Source: Plicaturopsis crispa FD-325 SS-3
Taxonomy: Eukaryota; Basidiomycota; Agaricomycetes; Amylocorticiales; Amylocorticiaceae
Assembly: GCA_000827205.1 (NCBI GenBank)
Contig: KN832556.1
Location: 227,436-291,435, forward strand
Direction: 5' to 3'
DNA length: 64,000 nucleotides
The notes beneath the pieces were generated by a model, which was not told where the DNA came from, ran no database searches, and saw nothing but the letters and a program-made list of their open reading frames with translations. Shown here in pieces: positions 34,157-46,029 of this stretch (position 1 is its first letter; every line of letters begins with the position of its first letter). Made by a program: the position numbers and the translations under genes.

Positions 34157-37100
34157 TCAGGACCGACGGTTGTACCGGTGCTGCTGCTGTTGCTGCAGAG
34201 ACACGTTGTTATTCCGCCCGGGGACGAATAGAGCGCTACGGTTGTACGAGCTGCGCTCTTGCCTCCCGCGGTGCGTGGGCTCCGGGAATGGTTCGACAAG
34301 ACCCTGGTTCGGACCAGGGTCCGAGTAGAATATCTTCGGCCGCCATGCCTCACGCTCGTTCATGATGCACGAGTTCTTGAACTTCTCGACGAGCGCCTCT
34401 TTACCTCTGAATGCGGACGCGTCAGAAAGGACCTACATATGCTAAGGAAGACCTACTGAAAGTTGGCGTAGCTCATCTGAAGTACTTTCTCGCTGGAGAA
34501 CATATTCCTGAATGTATCACGGATTGTCAAGATGAGGCAACCGGTCGATAACTGACGACCACATACCATTTAACGCCCAAGGTGGCATTCGCAAAATGCA
34601 AGAGGTCCTCCACTCCGATAAAATTGACGAATGCATACCCAACGTTGCATCCTGCCGCAAAGGAAAATGTTAGATAGTAAACAACACCGAGGAGAGCAGA
34701 CGTACCGTTCTGGAAGTCCATCCTCAAATACAAGAAATCGATCTTCCTCGGGCACACCCGGTCGATGTACTTCTTCAAGTCCACGTCGCTCATCTTGTTA
34801 GGAATGTTCTTGATCATCACCGTCGTGCGCATGTCCTGCCCCATCTCGATCTTCTCGAGGTTCAGCTGGTTGTTCTCCGGCTGGTTCCGCAGCTGGGCAT
34901 CGACGGGGGACGTGGGCGAGGGCGGTGCGTGCGCAGGCGTCTGCGGATACTCTGGCTGCTGCTGTGCGGGGTACTGCAGGTCGTGGCGCGGCACTAAGTC
35001 CAGACGAGGTGGTGCCGGATACTGAGCTTGTTGTTGCTGCTGGTAGTACAGCCCGCCGCCCGGGTAATAGTACTCGCCACCATTGGCCTGAGCCGCCATC
35101 ATCATCGCGTTCTCGAAGGACCAATGGGGGTGCTGCAGCAGCTCGGAGTCATAGGCGTACGTGGTGGAGGTCGCCGGGGCAACTGGCACCGGAGGCATCG
35201 GGAACTGCAGCGAGGGTGATATAGGCGTCGGAGGCATCGCGTACGCGGGCGGAGACGCTTGCTGCGGATAGTTGTTGTAATACGAGACGAGTCCCGATGG
35301 CTCGGAGTTGCCACAGAACGCGCTGAAGGGTGGGTGCTGCGACTGAGTGTGCATTGGAGGGGCGTCCTGTTCGACATCGATGCTCAGCATCCCGGGACGC
35401 TCCTGGATCGCCTGAGCGTCGTTCTGGGAGCTGCTCAGGAAGACTTTATGCGGCTTCCCGGTAGAGTCGAAGAAGAGGTGGTTGGAGGTGTGGCGACTAT
35501 GCGTTTCCGGTGACACCTGATACGAGTCGGGCGAGGAGTAGAGACACGCCGATGGGTGCGGCGCAGGAGCCGCGTCAGTCGGTCGCCCAGCGCTGATGCT
35601 ACGCAACCGCACGTCCTCGTTCGTCTGGGGGATGAACGTATGAGGTGCATTAGACAGTTGTAGATGATCGTGAGGAGGGGCGCTCGGGAAAGGGACCGTG
35701 CTCCTGGTGGGCGTCTGCGGATTGCCATCACGCTCAAGAGGAGTGCTGAGGTTCGGAGCAATGGGCTTGCTCTTGAATTCCCGGCCGAAGAGGCGCAGTT
35801 TGACGCCTGACACGACCTTTCCATTGAGCGCTGCGTAGGCATCGTCGGCGTGCCTGATATCGCAATACTCGGCGTGGAACACCTGCAAGGTTTTCACATG
35901 AATCTGCTAAATTGTACATATCGACTGGAAAACGTACCTGCCCTCCATCGGCGCCCAGAGATGACTCGTCTCCGCCTCCAAACGCGCATATCCACCCGAA
36001 GCCACGCAGTATATCGCGTATCGTCGCGGATGCGATGAATGAATGCCTGGTCGCGTTTCCAGCACTCCCGGTCACTAACCTATCGGTCGCGTCGACGGGC
36101 CCGACGGACACGCGGAAATGGCCCTCCGTCTCCGTAACGAATTTCGACTGCCCAATCAACTAGAGCACTATCAGCACCGAGAATCAGTCTATCTTTCGGT
36201 AACATACCTCCGAGAGTTTATCGGGAGAGATGAACTCGCATAAGAGCCTCTTTTCAGGCGAGGCGCCTTCATTCCCCACCGCCCGTCGATACTCGCTGTC
36301 TTCATGGTCGGCACCATGATCCACAGCACGCTCAATAGCACGTTTTGCCCGCCCTGCGACTAGAAGGTCGTAGAACGCGAGAACGACGATGCCGTGCTCG
36401 CGCTGCAGCGTAACGTACATGCCCTTGATGGCGTCATCGGCTGTAGCAATGCGCGCGGGGCGGCTGCGACTCGACCCCTCGGCGATGTCCAGAGCGGAGA
36501 ACGTAGAGGAGAGGGCGCGGACGGACGCGTCGGGAGGGCTGAGCACGGTGTGCGGGAGGGCCGCGAAAATGGCGCGTTTCAACGCGTCCGTCGGCATTTC
36601 CTTGGGGACGTTGCGAATCTACGCGTCAAAAGCAGCTGTGTAAGTATCATGCCTAAATGCGAATTCGAGGACTTGTTGTTACCAGTAAGAATCGACTAGC
36701 TGGAAACTCATCCTCGACTTCTTTTTCCGCGCCTGACGCATCGTCACTTTTCACCTCCTCGGGTTCGTTATTTGAGGTGCCCCGACTACTGCCACTCCTC
36801 AGCGACGACGACGGGGTGAGAGGCGGTGTCAGAAGATTGTGGGCGTGCGAGAGCGAATGTTTGTGTAATTTGTGCTGCTGGTGGGATTTTTTCGTACTCG
36901 AAAGCGAAGGTGCCTCCGAACACGAATTAGAGGCTGGCTCGCCCGACGATACGACCGTGGATTTGAGAGGGGAAGACGAGCTAGAACCCGATTCCGATGT
37001 GAGGGAGGGCGGAGTACGCGGTCTGGTGAGGTCCTTCAGGGACCGTTCAGCGAGATGCGGAGGGATCGGTCCATAGTGTGGTGGAAGCCTGCCGAACAAC

Positions 37101-37269
37101 AATGCAACCTCAGCCAGACAGTAGTAAAATGAATGCAGTAAAATTCTCACCAGAGGTTAGGCAAAGACGGCGAGTGTTGCAATCGCGGGGGGTGGGCACG
37201 CTGCACTACCGCAGGGCGACGTAACGGAGATTCCTGTGCGCGTTCCTCCTTGGTTTCATTTACAGACAT
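34157..37269 (-). CDS. MEI2-like: Mei2-like RNA-binding protein
   Basis: Eight exons (37269-37151, 37088-36683, 36618-36208, 36159-35938, 35882-34706, 34651-34567, 34507-34457, 34406-34157), in frame, 906 residues. Two divergent RRM-like regions lie in the N-terminal half (FLLIRNVPKEMPTDALKRA; YCDIRHADDAYAALNGK ... LRLFGREF). A long Pro/Gln/Ser-rich linker precedes the highly conserved C-terminal RRM: TTVMIKNIPNKMSD, RKIDFLYLRMDFQNGCNVGY, AFVNFIGVEDL, KWNMFSSEKVLQMSYANFQG and NSCIMNEREAWRPKIF. That third RRM is the Mei2 signature. In fission yeast Mei2 binds meiRNA and drives entry into meiosis; here a role in sexual development is an inference. The tail is poly-Gln. Confidence 0.95.
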
Positions 37270-38933
37270 CGTGAAGCGCGTAATTGTTCGGCTTGGACTC
37301 GAAAACGGGTGTCCAGAAAGACGGAAAGACGGAAGGGAGGAGAGAAAAGCGACCGACACTGCGCGTCTGAGCAAAGTATATACGGTCGTCGAGAACCTGA
37401 GAACCGTCGGCGAAGGAAAGTGGAAACTAGCTTGATGAGCGGCGCGTAGATTGAGTAGAAAAATAAAGGCAATAAAAAAAGATAAAACAGAAGTCGTCAG
37501 ATACGGACGGCGCAGAAAGAGGTGCACGGAAGGCAATCAAGTTCAACCGCGGTCTAATTGTTGGCCTTTGACTGCCGCCTTTAGCACCAAATAAAAAGAT
37601 GGGACAACGCTAAATACGAAGACTGAGCTTATCGGCGTTGTACCCTCGGTCGGCGGTGGGATATCCGGGTGGACGACGACGGTAGGACGACGACAGAGCG
37701 ATGGTAGGCAGGCGGATGAGGAGCACTGAACGGCAGGGAAAAGGGCGGGTGTCGGGGTGGCCAGTGTCGAAGAAGAGCGGAAAGAGCAAGGTTTGGGAAG
37801 AAGCGAACAAAAAACGAACAACTCCCAATGGCCTCGCTCTTTTATCAATGGTCACCAGCCATTGGACGGATAGAAAGCCGAGGTATTGGACACGATATCG
37901 AACCGACAAGCACGACAGGCGCACAGCGAGAAAATGAGCAGAAAAACGCGTTTTCGCGGCGAATACCAGACGTGCTCACGAGGACGCCACGAAGTCCCGT
38001 AAATCAAATCTGCGACGATCGAATGGTGAATCCCCGTCCGCTGAAACTCCAAACGGGGCAGTCCTATGCGACATTGCATGCCCGGAGAGAAGAAACGCAC
38101 TCACCTGAAATCGAGATTTGACATGGAGATGCCCTGAATAGGGAATGCCATTGGTAGAACGGGCAAATCCAGTAAGGAACCTGCCTGTCAAACCCATTTA
38201 CGACACCAGCTAACGTGAAATAGATCAGCAATGTGTAAATATTTATGAGGTGCTTAGCGGATTCATCGGGCATCTGCAATCGCGTCGATTATCGATATGT
38301 TGCAGCTGACATGGATTGGACATGGACCGGATATAGTGCTTCATATGTCGCGTCCAGCTGGGCGTTCAACGCGACCCGTTTCCTGGCATCGACGCGAAAC
38401 CTATTGCCGCGGGTTGCACCGTACACTCCAGAGATCGACTGTTCAGTGCTCAATGGCATGTGTCTCCTGACGTTCCACATATAAAATAAGATAACCCCTG
38501 CGCCTGCGCTGCGCCGGGAACTCAAACTCTCCGCGAAATCTTTGAGAACGGAAAACAACGCACTCGGTATGGCGAGCGCCAGAGCATTTTTTCGTGCATT
38601 CCTAGACACCTGGCAACACGATTTGATGCCCTGTCGCGCGAATACACGTCTTCTTGCCGTGGTAAGCACTCAGAAGCGCAGCGGACAGAAAGTAGACAGC
38701 AAAGGCACAAATTGGGCGCGCCTCGAGGCTCGCGCCAGGCAGAGCCGGATGCAAAAGGTAAAATTCTCACGCCACCCACTGGTGCAGTTCCCCCGAATTA
38801 TTCTCCGTCTCCCGCCACGCCGTTTCATTCTCCTGCTCGTCGACGCGCTCTGGGTCTCTGGTTCGCCTACAAATCCGTGCGAGGCCCACGAAAACCGCAG
38901 TGCCTCTCCACGTAGACGCACAATCGCCGCAAA
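37270..38933. other. Long divergent intergenic region
   Basis: About 1.66 kb between Mei2 (minus) and the bS6m gene (plus), the longest gap in the conserved part. No gene recognised. Open frames up to about 147 codons exist on both strands but lack splice logic or family look. A long Mei2 leader is likely. Confidence 0.5.
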
Positions 38934-39504
38934 ATGCCGTTCTACCAGATGCTCTGCATCGCCAGGCACATGCCTGAGTATGTGAGTCCAGTCCCGACAC
39001 TCGTTCCCGTGCGGTGCGGGCAAATCTAGACGAGAAAACCACGAAGATTGCCCGGCGCGTACGGGATAGCGCGTGCATCACCCGCTTCGACGCTGTACTG
39101 ACTTGGAGGCGTGCAGAGATACATAAAAGACCTCGTGCACACGAGCGCGCTGGCTGTCATGAACGCCGGCGGCGTGGTGAGGGGTTTCGAGTATTGGGGG
39201 ACCCGGTCGTTACCACAGCGTACGCACAAACAGAACGAATACCATTACCGCGGAGAGTGCGTATCATATACCGTCTCCGTTCTTGCCCTAGCTTCCTAAT
39301 GCCTATTCCCGCAGTTACTGGACTATGCACTTCGACACATCCCCGCGCGTGCTGAAGGAGCTCGAAAAGATCCTGAGGCAAGACAACCGCGTTATACGGT
39401 GGCATGTGACAAAAATCGGGGATAAGGTCGAGGATGTCGTCCAGCCGAGGGTGAAAACCATCGAGTCGACGGGTCAACAACCATGGAGGGATTCTCAGCT
39501 CTAG
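38934..39504 (+). CDS. MRP17: Mitochondrial small-subunit ribosomal protein bS6m
   Basis: Three exons (38934-38981, 39117-39256, 39315-39504), in frame, 125 residues. MPFYQMLCIARHMPEY, RYIKDLVHTSALAVMNAGGV, VRGFEYWGTRSLPQRTHKQN and the block WTMHFDTSPRVLKELEKIL are the bS6 fold (beta1, helix, LPxxI-type strand, 'Y-W' strand, helix). Fungal bS6m proteins are nuclear-encoded and imported; like yeast Mrp17 there is no classical cleavable presequence. The first intron is unusually long for this window (135 bases). Confidence 0.93.
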
Positions 39505-39609
39505 CCTGGGGAGCGGCCGTTATTTGTACACATGCACACTAATAATTAGATGGATTCGTAGGAAGATCAGGCGAGGATACAGTTCGTGCTTTAAGTTACT
39601 TCCATGCGC

Positions 39610-40655
39610 CTACTCTGCCTGCGCATCTCCATTGGCTTCCCTGACAAGGCGCGCGACGTCATGCAGACCTTCTATACTCGTTGTGTGCGAGAGGTCGGCT
39701 TGGTTGTCATATACCGCCTGGCCGTCAGGTCGCCGTAGATGCAGGGCCTGAAACCCGGCAGCGAGCGCCCCACGGTAGTCTCTGCGCAAGCCATCAGAGT
39801 CTTACGCGCGGAAACTATGAGATCGAACCACTCACTCGTCGGGGTCGTCCCCGATGTGCAGGCATTGCTCCGGTTCAATGTGTGCAGGCCCGTACAGCCG
39901 CATCGCGCGATGAAAAATTCGAGGGTCAGGCTTTGCAAATCCTTCTTCATCGCTGATCAGAAGGCCCCGCGTGTGCTTCAGTAGCCCGAGGTCCTCCATT
40001 GCCAAGCCTGGTATGCGTAGTGAACCTGTCAACAACTGCGCAAAAGAACGGAGAGTTCGACATACGCATGCGCGAGTCCGCGTTGCTGATGATCGCAGTA
40101 GGAATCCCTGCCGTTTCTAAATCGTCGACTGGGAGCAGCAGTACGTTGCTCGCGTCGGAGCGTGGTTGACTGGCGCAATGATACACGCACGCGTTGTTTT
40201 CGCGTCAGAGAACGGCTCGTACGCGGCCCTACTGCTGAAGCGCAGCATAAGGTCATCGACGACATTACGGATGTTGCTGTTCAATGCTTCCTTCGTCGTT
40301 GGGGTCAGCAGACGGGACGACGAATCCGCAGGACACACTAACAGGATTTGCACCTGCCCCGAGGGCTGTCGCTGTGATTATCTTGGACCAGTACGCGGTG
40401 GGATCGCTAGAAGAGGACGTCGATTTCTTTGCCTCCAGAAAGGCTGCAAGTGGAACATAAGCACTCGAAAACTTTCCTCGGTTAACGCATCTGCTTACCT
40501 GTCTTGAACGACCGTCGGACAGCATCTCCATCCAGCTCGCCAACGTACGGCTCCAGAGCTTTGCGGTACTGGTGCGCAATCGAATGGCGGATGCGTACGA
40601 CAGTGTGCAGCGCGTCAAAAGTAACAAAACGAATAGGTCCTTTCAAAAGCGCCAT
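39610..40655 (-). CDS. HAD-superfamily hydrolase (HDHD3-like)
   Basis: Six exons (40655-40499, 40443-40343, 40290-40191, 40128-40066, 40025-39836, 39781-39610), in frame, 260 residues. Motif I is RFVTFDALHTVV: the nucleophile Asp14 is present, but the second Asp of DxDxT is Leu16. Motif II is TAIISNADSRM, motif III Lys in EGFAKPDPRIFH, motif IV CLHIGDDPDEDYRGALAAGF. This is the HDHD3/GS1-like subgroup of phosphatase-like proteins. Loss of the general acid Asp suggests weak or altered catalysis, although HDHD3-like fungal proteins often vary there. Shares a 213-base divergent promoter with Tudor-SN. Confidence 0.88.
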
Positions 40656-40868
40656 AGAGAACGCAGGAAATAATTTAATGAAAATTATGAAGACGTAACG
40701 GAGGAACGGTCGATTGGCGAAAGCGGTACGAGTTTCGCGCACGTGGCGCGCGGTCGCGTCAAAAAAAGGCGGCGCATCCTGCTGGCAAAGTAAACGCCAA
40801 CCGTGCACCGAAAGAAAGCACTTTATATTTTCACATTTCTCGTCCTTCAGCCGCCTATATATCCAGCC

Positions 40869-43800
40869 ATGTCGATGAAAGCTGTGAGTGCAATCGCCAG
40901 CTTTCCCCGGTCTGATGGGCTGACGGCACCCCCTTGTAGATCGTGAAGTGTGCGTGTCCGAAATCGGATACTCGGTTTCATCCCGCAGGGCTGATCCAGA
41001 TCGTGTTATATCCACAGCTGTCATTTCCGGAGATTCGTTGGTGCTGCGCGGACGCCCAGGTCCTCAGGGCCAGCCACCGAAAGAGCGGTGAGTGCAGTTG
41101 CATGCGCGCACATGAGCCGCCTCTCACGGCGTTGCTACTAGAATCCTTCATCTGGCAGACATAACAGCACCGAGGATAGGCAGCTCTACGCGTGAAGACG
41201 AGGTGAGTGGTGGTGTATCGTGTATAATCGCGCGCAGTCTTACTGAAACGACCCTCAAGCCTTGGGCATTCGAATCACGCGAATTCCTACGTGCCCAAGC
41301 CGTCGGGAAAGAAATATCATTCACCTCGACGCACTCTTTGCCGCCAAATGATGATGTCCCCCGTGACTTTGGTATCGCAGATATCGGCGGACACGATCTC
41401 GCGTCAGAGCTGCTCAAAAACGGGTGGGCGAAAGTGAAGGAGCTCAAGCGCGACCCGACCGAGGAGGACACGCGGAAAAAGGACTTGGAGAATGAAGCAC
41501 GATCCAACGGAAAGGGTATCTGGAATCCACACGGTCCTCAGGTGCGTCCGCCCACTCTGTATCTTATGGTCGCGTGACTCACCTATCTACCAGTCTCGCG
41601 CCGTCAACCACCAAATGCCAACGGACTCGCAAGCGTTCGTTTCCGAATGGAAAGGCAAGAGTATCGACGCGATCGTTGAGCAGGTTCGCGATGGCTCGAC
41701 GCTACGTGTGCGCCTACTCATGCCGGACGGAGAGCACCAATTCGCAAACATCGCTCTCGCTGGCGTGCGCAGCGCCCGCGCCTCAAGCAAACAAGGCGAG
41801 CCGTCAGAGCCCTGGGGTGAAGAGGTAGGTTCTATCGATGCCCACGAAACAGCATCCGCTGACAACGCGCCCAGGCCAAGTTTTTCGTCGAGTCGCGGCT
41901 ATTACAGCGTCCCGTACGCGTGCAGATACTCTCCCTACCAACATCGACAGCTACACCATTCCAGACAAGCGCAAACGCCAGTGCACCACCTCCCGCAAGC
42001 ATATTCATTGGAACGGGTCCGTAGTCATCTTCCCCTCGTATATCCCCACCGCTGACGCGCCGCAGTCCTTCACCCGGCCGGCAACGTGGCAGAACACCTA
42101 GTTGCCGCAGGTCTCGCACGCGTCGTCGACTGGCACGCGGGCATGCTCGCCAGCGGCGGAGCCATGGAACGCCTCCGCGCCGCCGAGAAAGCCGCCAAGG
42201 AAAAACGCATCGCCCTCTACGCCAACACCCCCTCCGCGCCCATCGCGTCCGCCAAATCCAACGGCGCCGCGCACGCGGGGCTGCCGCGCGTATTCGACGC
42301 GATCGTCGTGCGCGTGTGGAGCGGGGACCAGATCTCCGTCGTGGACAAGGACGGCGGGAAGGAGCGGCGGCTGCAGCTAAGCTCGACGCGCGGCCCGAAG
42401 TTGTCGGACCCCCGGCAGGCGTACTACGCGCAGGAGGCGCGCGAGTTCTTGAGGAAGAAGCTTATTGGGAAGCATGTGAAAGTTAACATCGATTTCGTCC
42501 GCCCGCGGGAAGGCGACTTCGAGGAGCGCGAGTGTGCGACCGTTCGCTACGGTGGGCAAAATGCGTACGTGTGCCATTGCTTATTCCTGCGCACCAATTT
42601 GACGAAGCGCGATAGGAACATTGCCGAACAACTTATTGAAAAGGGTCTCGCGGGCGTCTTGCGGCATAAGCGCGACGACGAGGACCGATCGTCTGATTAT
42701 GACAAACTGATGGCCGCAGAACAAGCGTGAGGACGATGGTTCATGCACTCCCTCCCATGTGGCTGATAGCGTCAATGCAGCGCAGTGGCAGAAAACCGGG
42801 GAATACATTCTGGAAAGGACCACCCGCCTCCCAAGCCACCTATGAACATCTCTGAGGTATGTTTCTTTACAGTTGTTCAAGGTGTGTGCTGAGACATGAT
42901 CATATTTTTTCAGACGAGTACACGCGCCACACAATTCTTAAACGGCTTCAAGCGCCAAGGAAGAATCGCAGCTGTGGTAGAATATGTAGCAGCCGGCTCG
43001 CGATTCAGGTAGAACCTTTTGATTGGCCTCAACTCCGAAGATTTTGACGAATCCTTTTGTTCTTAGGATATTATTACCCAAGGATAACCAACTATTGACG
43101 TTGGTGCTTGCTGGTAGGTCCTCGGAATGGTCTATCTTGCATAGCCCAATTTAAATCTCATCATAGGTATCCGTGCTCCTCGTACTGCACGAAATGCATC
43201 GGAGAAGGGTGAGCCATACGGCCAGGAGGCGTCTGACTTTGCAACACGGCGATACATGCAACGCGAGGTCGAGTTTGAAGTCGAGACTATTGACAAGTCC
43301 GGTGGCTTCATTGGTTCGTTGTACCTCAACAAAACGGAGAACGCTGCCATCGCGCTCGTGAAGGAGGGTCTTGCGTCCGTGCATTCGTTCTCGTCAGAGG
43401 GTTTGCAGTGGGCTCAACAATTATACGATGCCGAGGTCAGTCAAGCGCCCATTCTCCGGAATGCCACGAAAATAATTTGTATCTTTGCCAGGCTGAGGCG
43501 AAGCGGGCCAAGCGTAACGTGAGATTATGCCCTGTTGACTGTTGTCAATGTCATAAAATAACTTTGTTGAATAGATTTGGGCGGATTATGATGCAGACGC
43601 CGAAAAGGCTGCTGAGGAGGCGCCCGTCGACAACGGGACGGCTCCTCTGAAACCAGAATATCTCGACGTCATCATTAGCGATGTACGGACGCACAATGGG
43701 TTCAGCTTCTCTGTCCAAATCCTCAACACCGAAGGCAAGTGACAGCCCGTTGCGCTCCTAGCATCCATGCTTATGTGATGTCGCCAGGCATCGCATCTTT

Positions 43801-44474
43801 GGAGAAACTCATGCGCGACTTTTCTTTACACCACAAAACGGCAGCAGTTGCCCCTGCAGGCTTTGTGCCCAAGGGAGGCGACTTGGTCTCTGCCAAGTTC
43901 TCCGACGGCTCTTGGTACCGCGCAAAAATCCGCCGATCCTCTCCCATCAAAAAAGAGGCCGAGGTGACATTTATCGATTATGGAAACCAAGACACCGTCG
44001 CTTTCTCTAACATCCGACCATTGGACTCCAAATTCCGCTCGCTTCCTGGTCAAGCACACGAAGCACGTCTGAGGTAGGATATCCTGTCGATTCTGGAGTT
44101 AATTACATGCCTGATGCATTCATACAAGCTTCATCAAGCTGGTCGGCCCCGAGAGTGAGTACCATGCGGAGGCCATCGAACGCTTCCGTGCACTCTGCGA
44201 AGGGCGCAAACTCGTCGCAAACGTCGACCACAAGGAAGGCCCCCTGCTTCACCTGCGCCTCATCGACCCCACCGACCCCAATGTCGCACAAGACCCGCTA
44301 GCATGCGTCAATGCCGATCTGCTAAGCGAGGGCCTTGCTGCGATCGACCGCAAGGGATGCCGGTACCTCGCGGCGTACCCACAGGTGGTCAAGAAGCTAC
44401 AGCAATCGGTAGCTGCGGCGAAGCGGGACAGACTCGGGATGTTTGAGTTTGGTGATGTCGAAGAGGACGAGTGA
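40869..44474 (+). CDS. SND1: Tudor staphylococcal nuclease (Tudor-SN/SND1)
   Basis: Sixteen exons; from exon 3 on (41142-41202, 41260-41541, 41594-41824, 41875-42016, 42066-42564, 42616-42726, 42781-42856, 42914-43008, 43067-43113, 43167-43435, 43492-43518, 43575-43734, 43788-44073, 44129-44474) every junction is in frame; about 923 residues. Four SN-like OB domains (VISGDSLVLRGRPGP; EQVRDGSTLRVRLLMPDG; VVRVWSGDQISVVDKDGG; AAVVEYVAAGSRFRILLPKD) precede a Tudor domain (GDLVSAKFSDGSWYRAKI ... VTFIDYGNQDTV) inside a fifth, split SN domain. Known: RNA-binding regulator in splicing, RNA decay and stress granules. Intron 14 is GC-AG (GCAAGT at 43735). The N-terminus is uncertain: Met 40869 joins in frame only through a weak donor at 40910 (exons 40869-40909 and 40989-41087). 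Confidence 0.93.
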
Positions 44475-44908
44475 GCGTGTCCATTGACGAGTATCCGATC
44501 TGCACCATGGCCACATCTTTTGGTTGGAACAACACCCACCTTGAATATACTCTGTATCATATCATTGAACGGTTTTCACCGTCCTCGTTGCTGCACAGCA
44601 TGCATATATTTGACACTGAACGTCCTTGTGCAACGTTTCTTTGTCGTGAAACCGGGCGGAAACCCTGCTGCGTGCGCGTGCCTTGGATTTGGGTGACCGT
44701 GACTAGTCTCTCCTAGACAGACTACAACAGTCGTACCTCCATTCTGAAGACCGTGACCGCGACCGCGTCAGTGGAGCGTCGTCTTTTTGGTAAATCAAAC
44801 ACTGCCTCTTGTCTTCGTCCTGTACAACACTTTGGCACGTTTATCTGGTAGGCCTGACAGTATAAAAGGGCGTAGTTCAAGGCCGCTGAAGTGTCCGCAA
44901 CGTGAACG
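44475..44908. other. Intergenic, Tudor-SN 3' end and Smr promoter
   Basis: About 430 bases with no coding signal; contains the TATA box near 44862. Confidence 0.5.
44862..44868 (+). promoter_or_regulatory. TATA box of the Smr-domain gene
   Basis: TATAAAA about 40 bases upstream of the ATG at 44909. Confidence 0.55.
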
Positions 44909-46029
44909 ATGGCAAACTTCTTCGAGAAAATATTGCAAGGGCTTTTCAAGGCGATCTGCGGAGGGTCGTCAACGCAAGAACAGCCGCCGCAATCCTATCC
45001 TATCCAGCAGCAACCGCAGAAACCACAACAGCACCAGCAGCACCAACAACAACAGCCGAATGCATGGCAGCAGGCTCCGCATAAACCGCCACAGCAACAC
45101 CAGCAGCAACAACAGCACGCGCCTTCACCGCCGCACCATGCCCCCTCGCCTCCTCGCCCCCACCAGCCCGCATACCATGGACAGCAGGTACGTGACGCCA
45201 TCTCGCGTGTTCATCCGCATTTCTGAGGCATTGTGTTCTAGGATGCGAACCAGGTCAACCAGAGCAACGAGCATTACAAGGGACTACGCGCGCAGGCAAA
45301 CGAAGAGGGCGACAAGATGGCGCGCTGCTTCGAAGAGGGCCACCAGGCATACGCACGCGGAGATGGCGCCCGGGCGAAGGAACTGTCCAACGAGGGCAAG
45401 GCACACAGGCGAATATGGAGCGACTGAACAAGCAGGCGAGCGATTGGATATTTGTCGGTAAGCCTTCCACCTCTGCATTCTACGATTATCTGTGCATAAT
45501 TCTCGGTGGCATGGAAAAGAGAACAACAAGGTGAGTCATGTCTTTCCTTTATGACGCGAATCGATAATTGACGCTTCGTCTGCAGGACAGTCAACCTGGT
45601 GAAACGGATCTACATGGCTTATATGTGAAGGAAGCCATTGCGCGTACGGACTCGGCGATCCAGGAGGCACGTCGGCGGGGCACCCCCAGCATCCGTCTCA
45701 TTGTCGGTACGTCGATTTGCTGTAACGTGTTCTCTAGTTGGCGTCTGAGAGTATGTACAGGCAAGGGCATGCACTCGCAAGGTGGCTTGGCGAAAATAAA
45801 GCCCGCCATCGAGAGTCTGATGCAAAGGTCTGTCGCCCACCTATTGAAAACTGTGCGATCGCCGAGTACTGACCATGTGCGCAGGGAGCAAGTATTAGCA
45901 GAGGTCGACCCGGAGAACGCCGGCGTTCTCATCGTGCACCTCGACCGCAAGGATGCACATGGACCTGGGATGAACTCAGACGACGTAGCGCGGAAGCTGG
46001 AGACGCAAGAGGGATGCGTGATCATGTAG
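44909..46029 (+). CDS. DUF1771-Smr domain protein with poly-Gln N-terminus
   Basis: Exons 44909-45187, 45242-45457, 45520-45530, 45586-45706, 45761-45827 and 45885-46029. MANFFEKILQGLFKAICGGS is followed by a Gln/Pro/His tract (about residues 25-90). Exon 2 is a DUF1771 helix (YKGLRAQANEEGDKMARCFE ... DGARAKELSNEGK). The Smr domain follows with its DLHGLYVKEA signature and the GKGMHSQGG (GxGxHS) loop. Smr domains are nucleic-acid endonucleases linked to mRNA quality control (Cue2/N4BP2 relatives). Oddity: exon 2 changes frame near 45410 (GGCAAGGCACACAGG, then NMERLNKQASDWIF in the next frame), so one base seems to be missing and no intron explains it. The gene is either a sequencing/assembly slip or recently broken. 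Confidence 0.8.
45000..45125 (+). repeat. CAG/CAA-rich low-complexity tract
   Basis: Gln-coding tract inside the Smr gene (CAGCAGCAACAGCAC and similar), with interspersed Pro and His codons. Mixed CAG/CAA codons suggest an old, stable tract. Confidence 0.7.
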
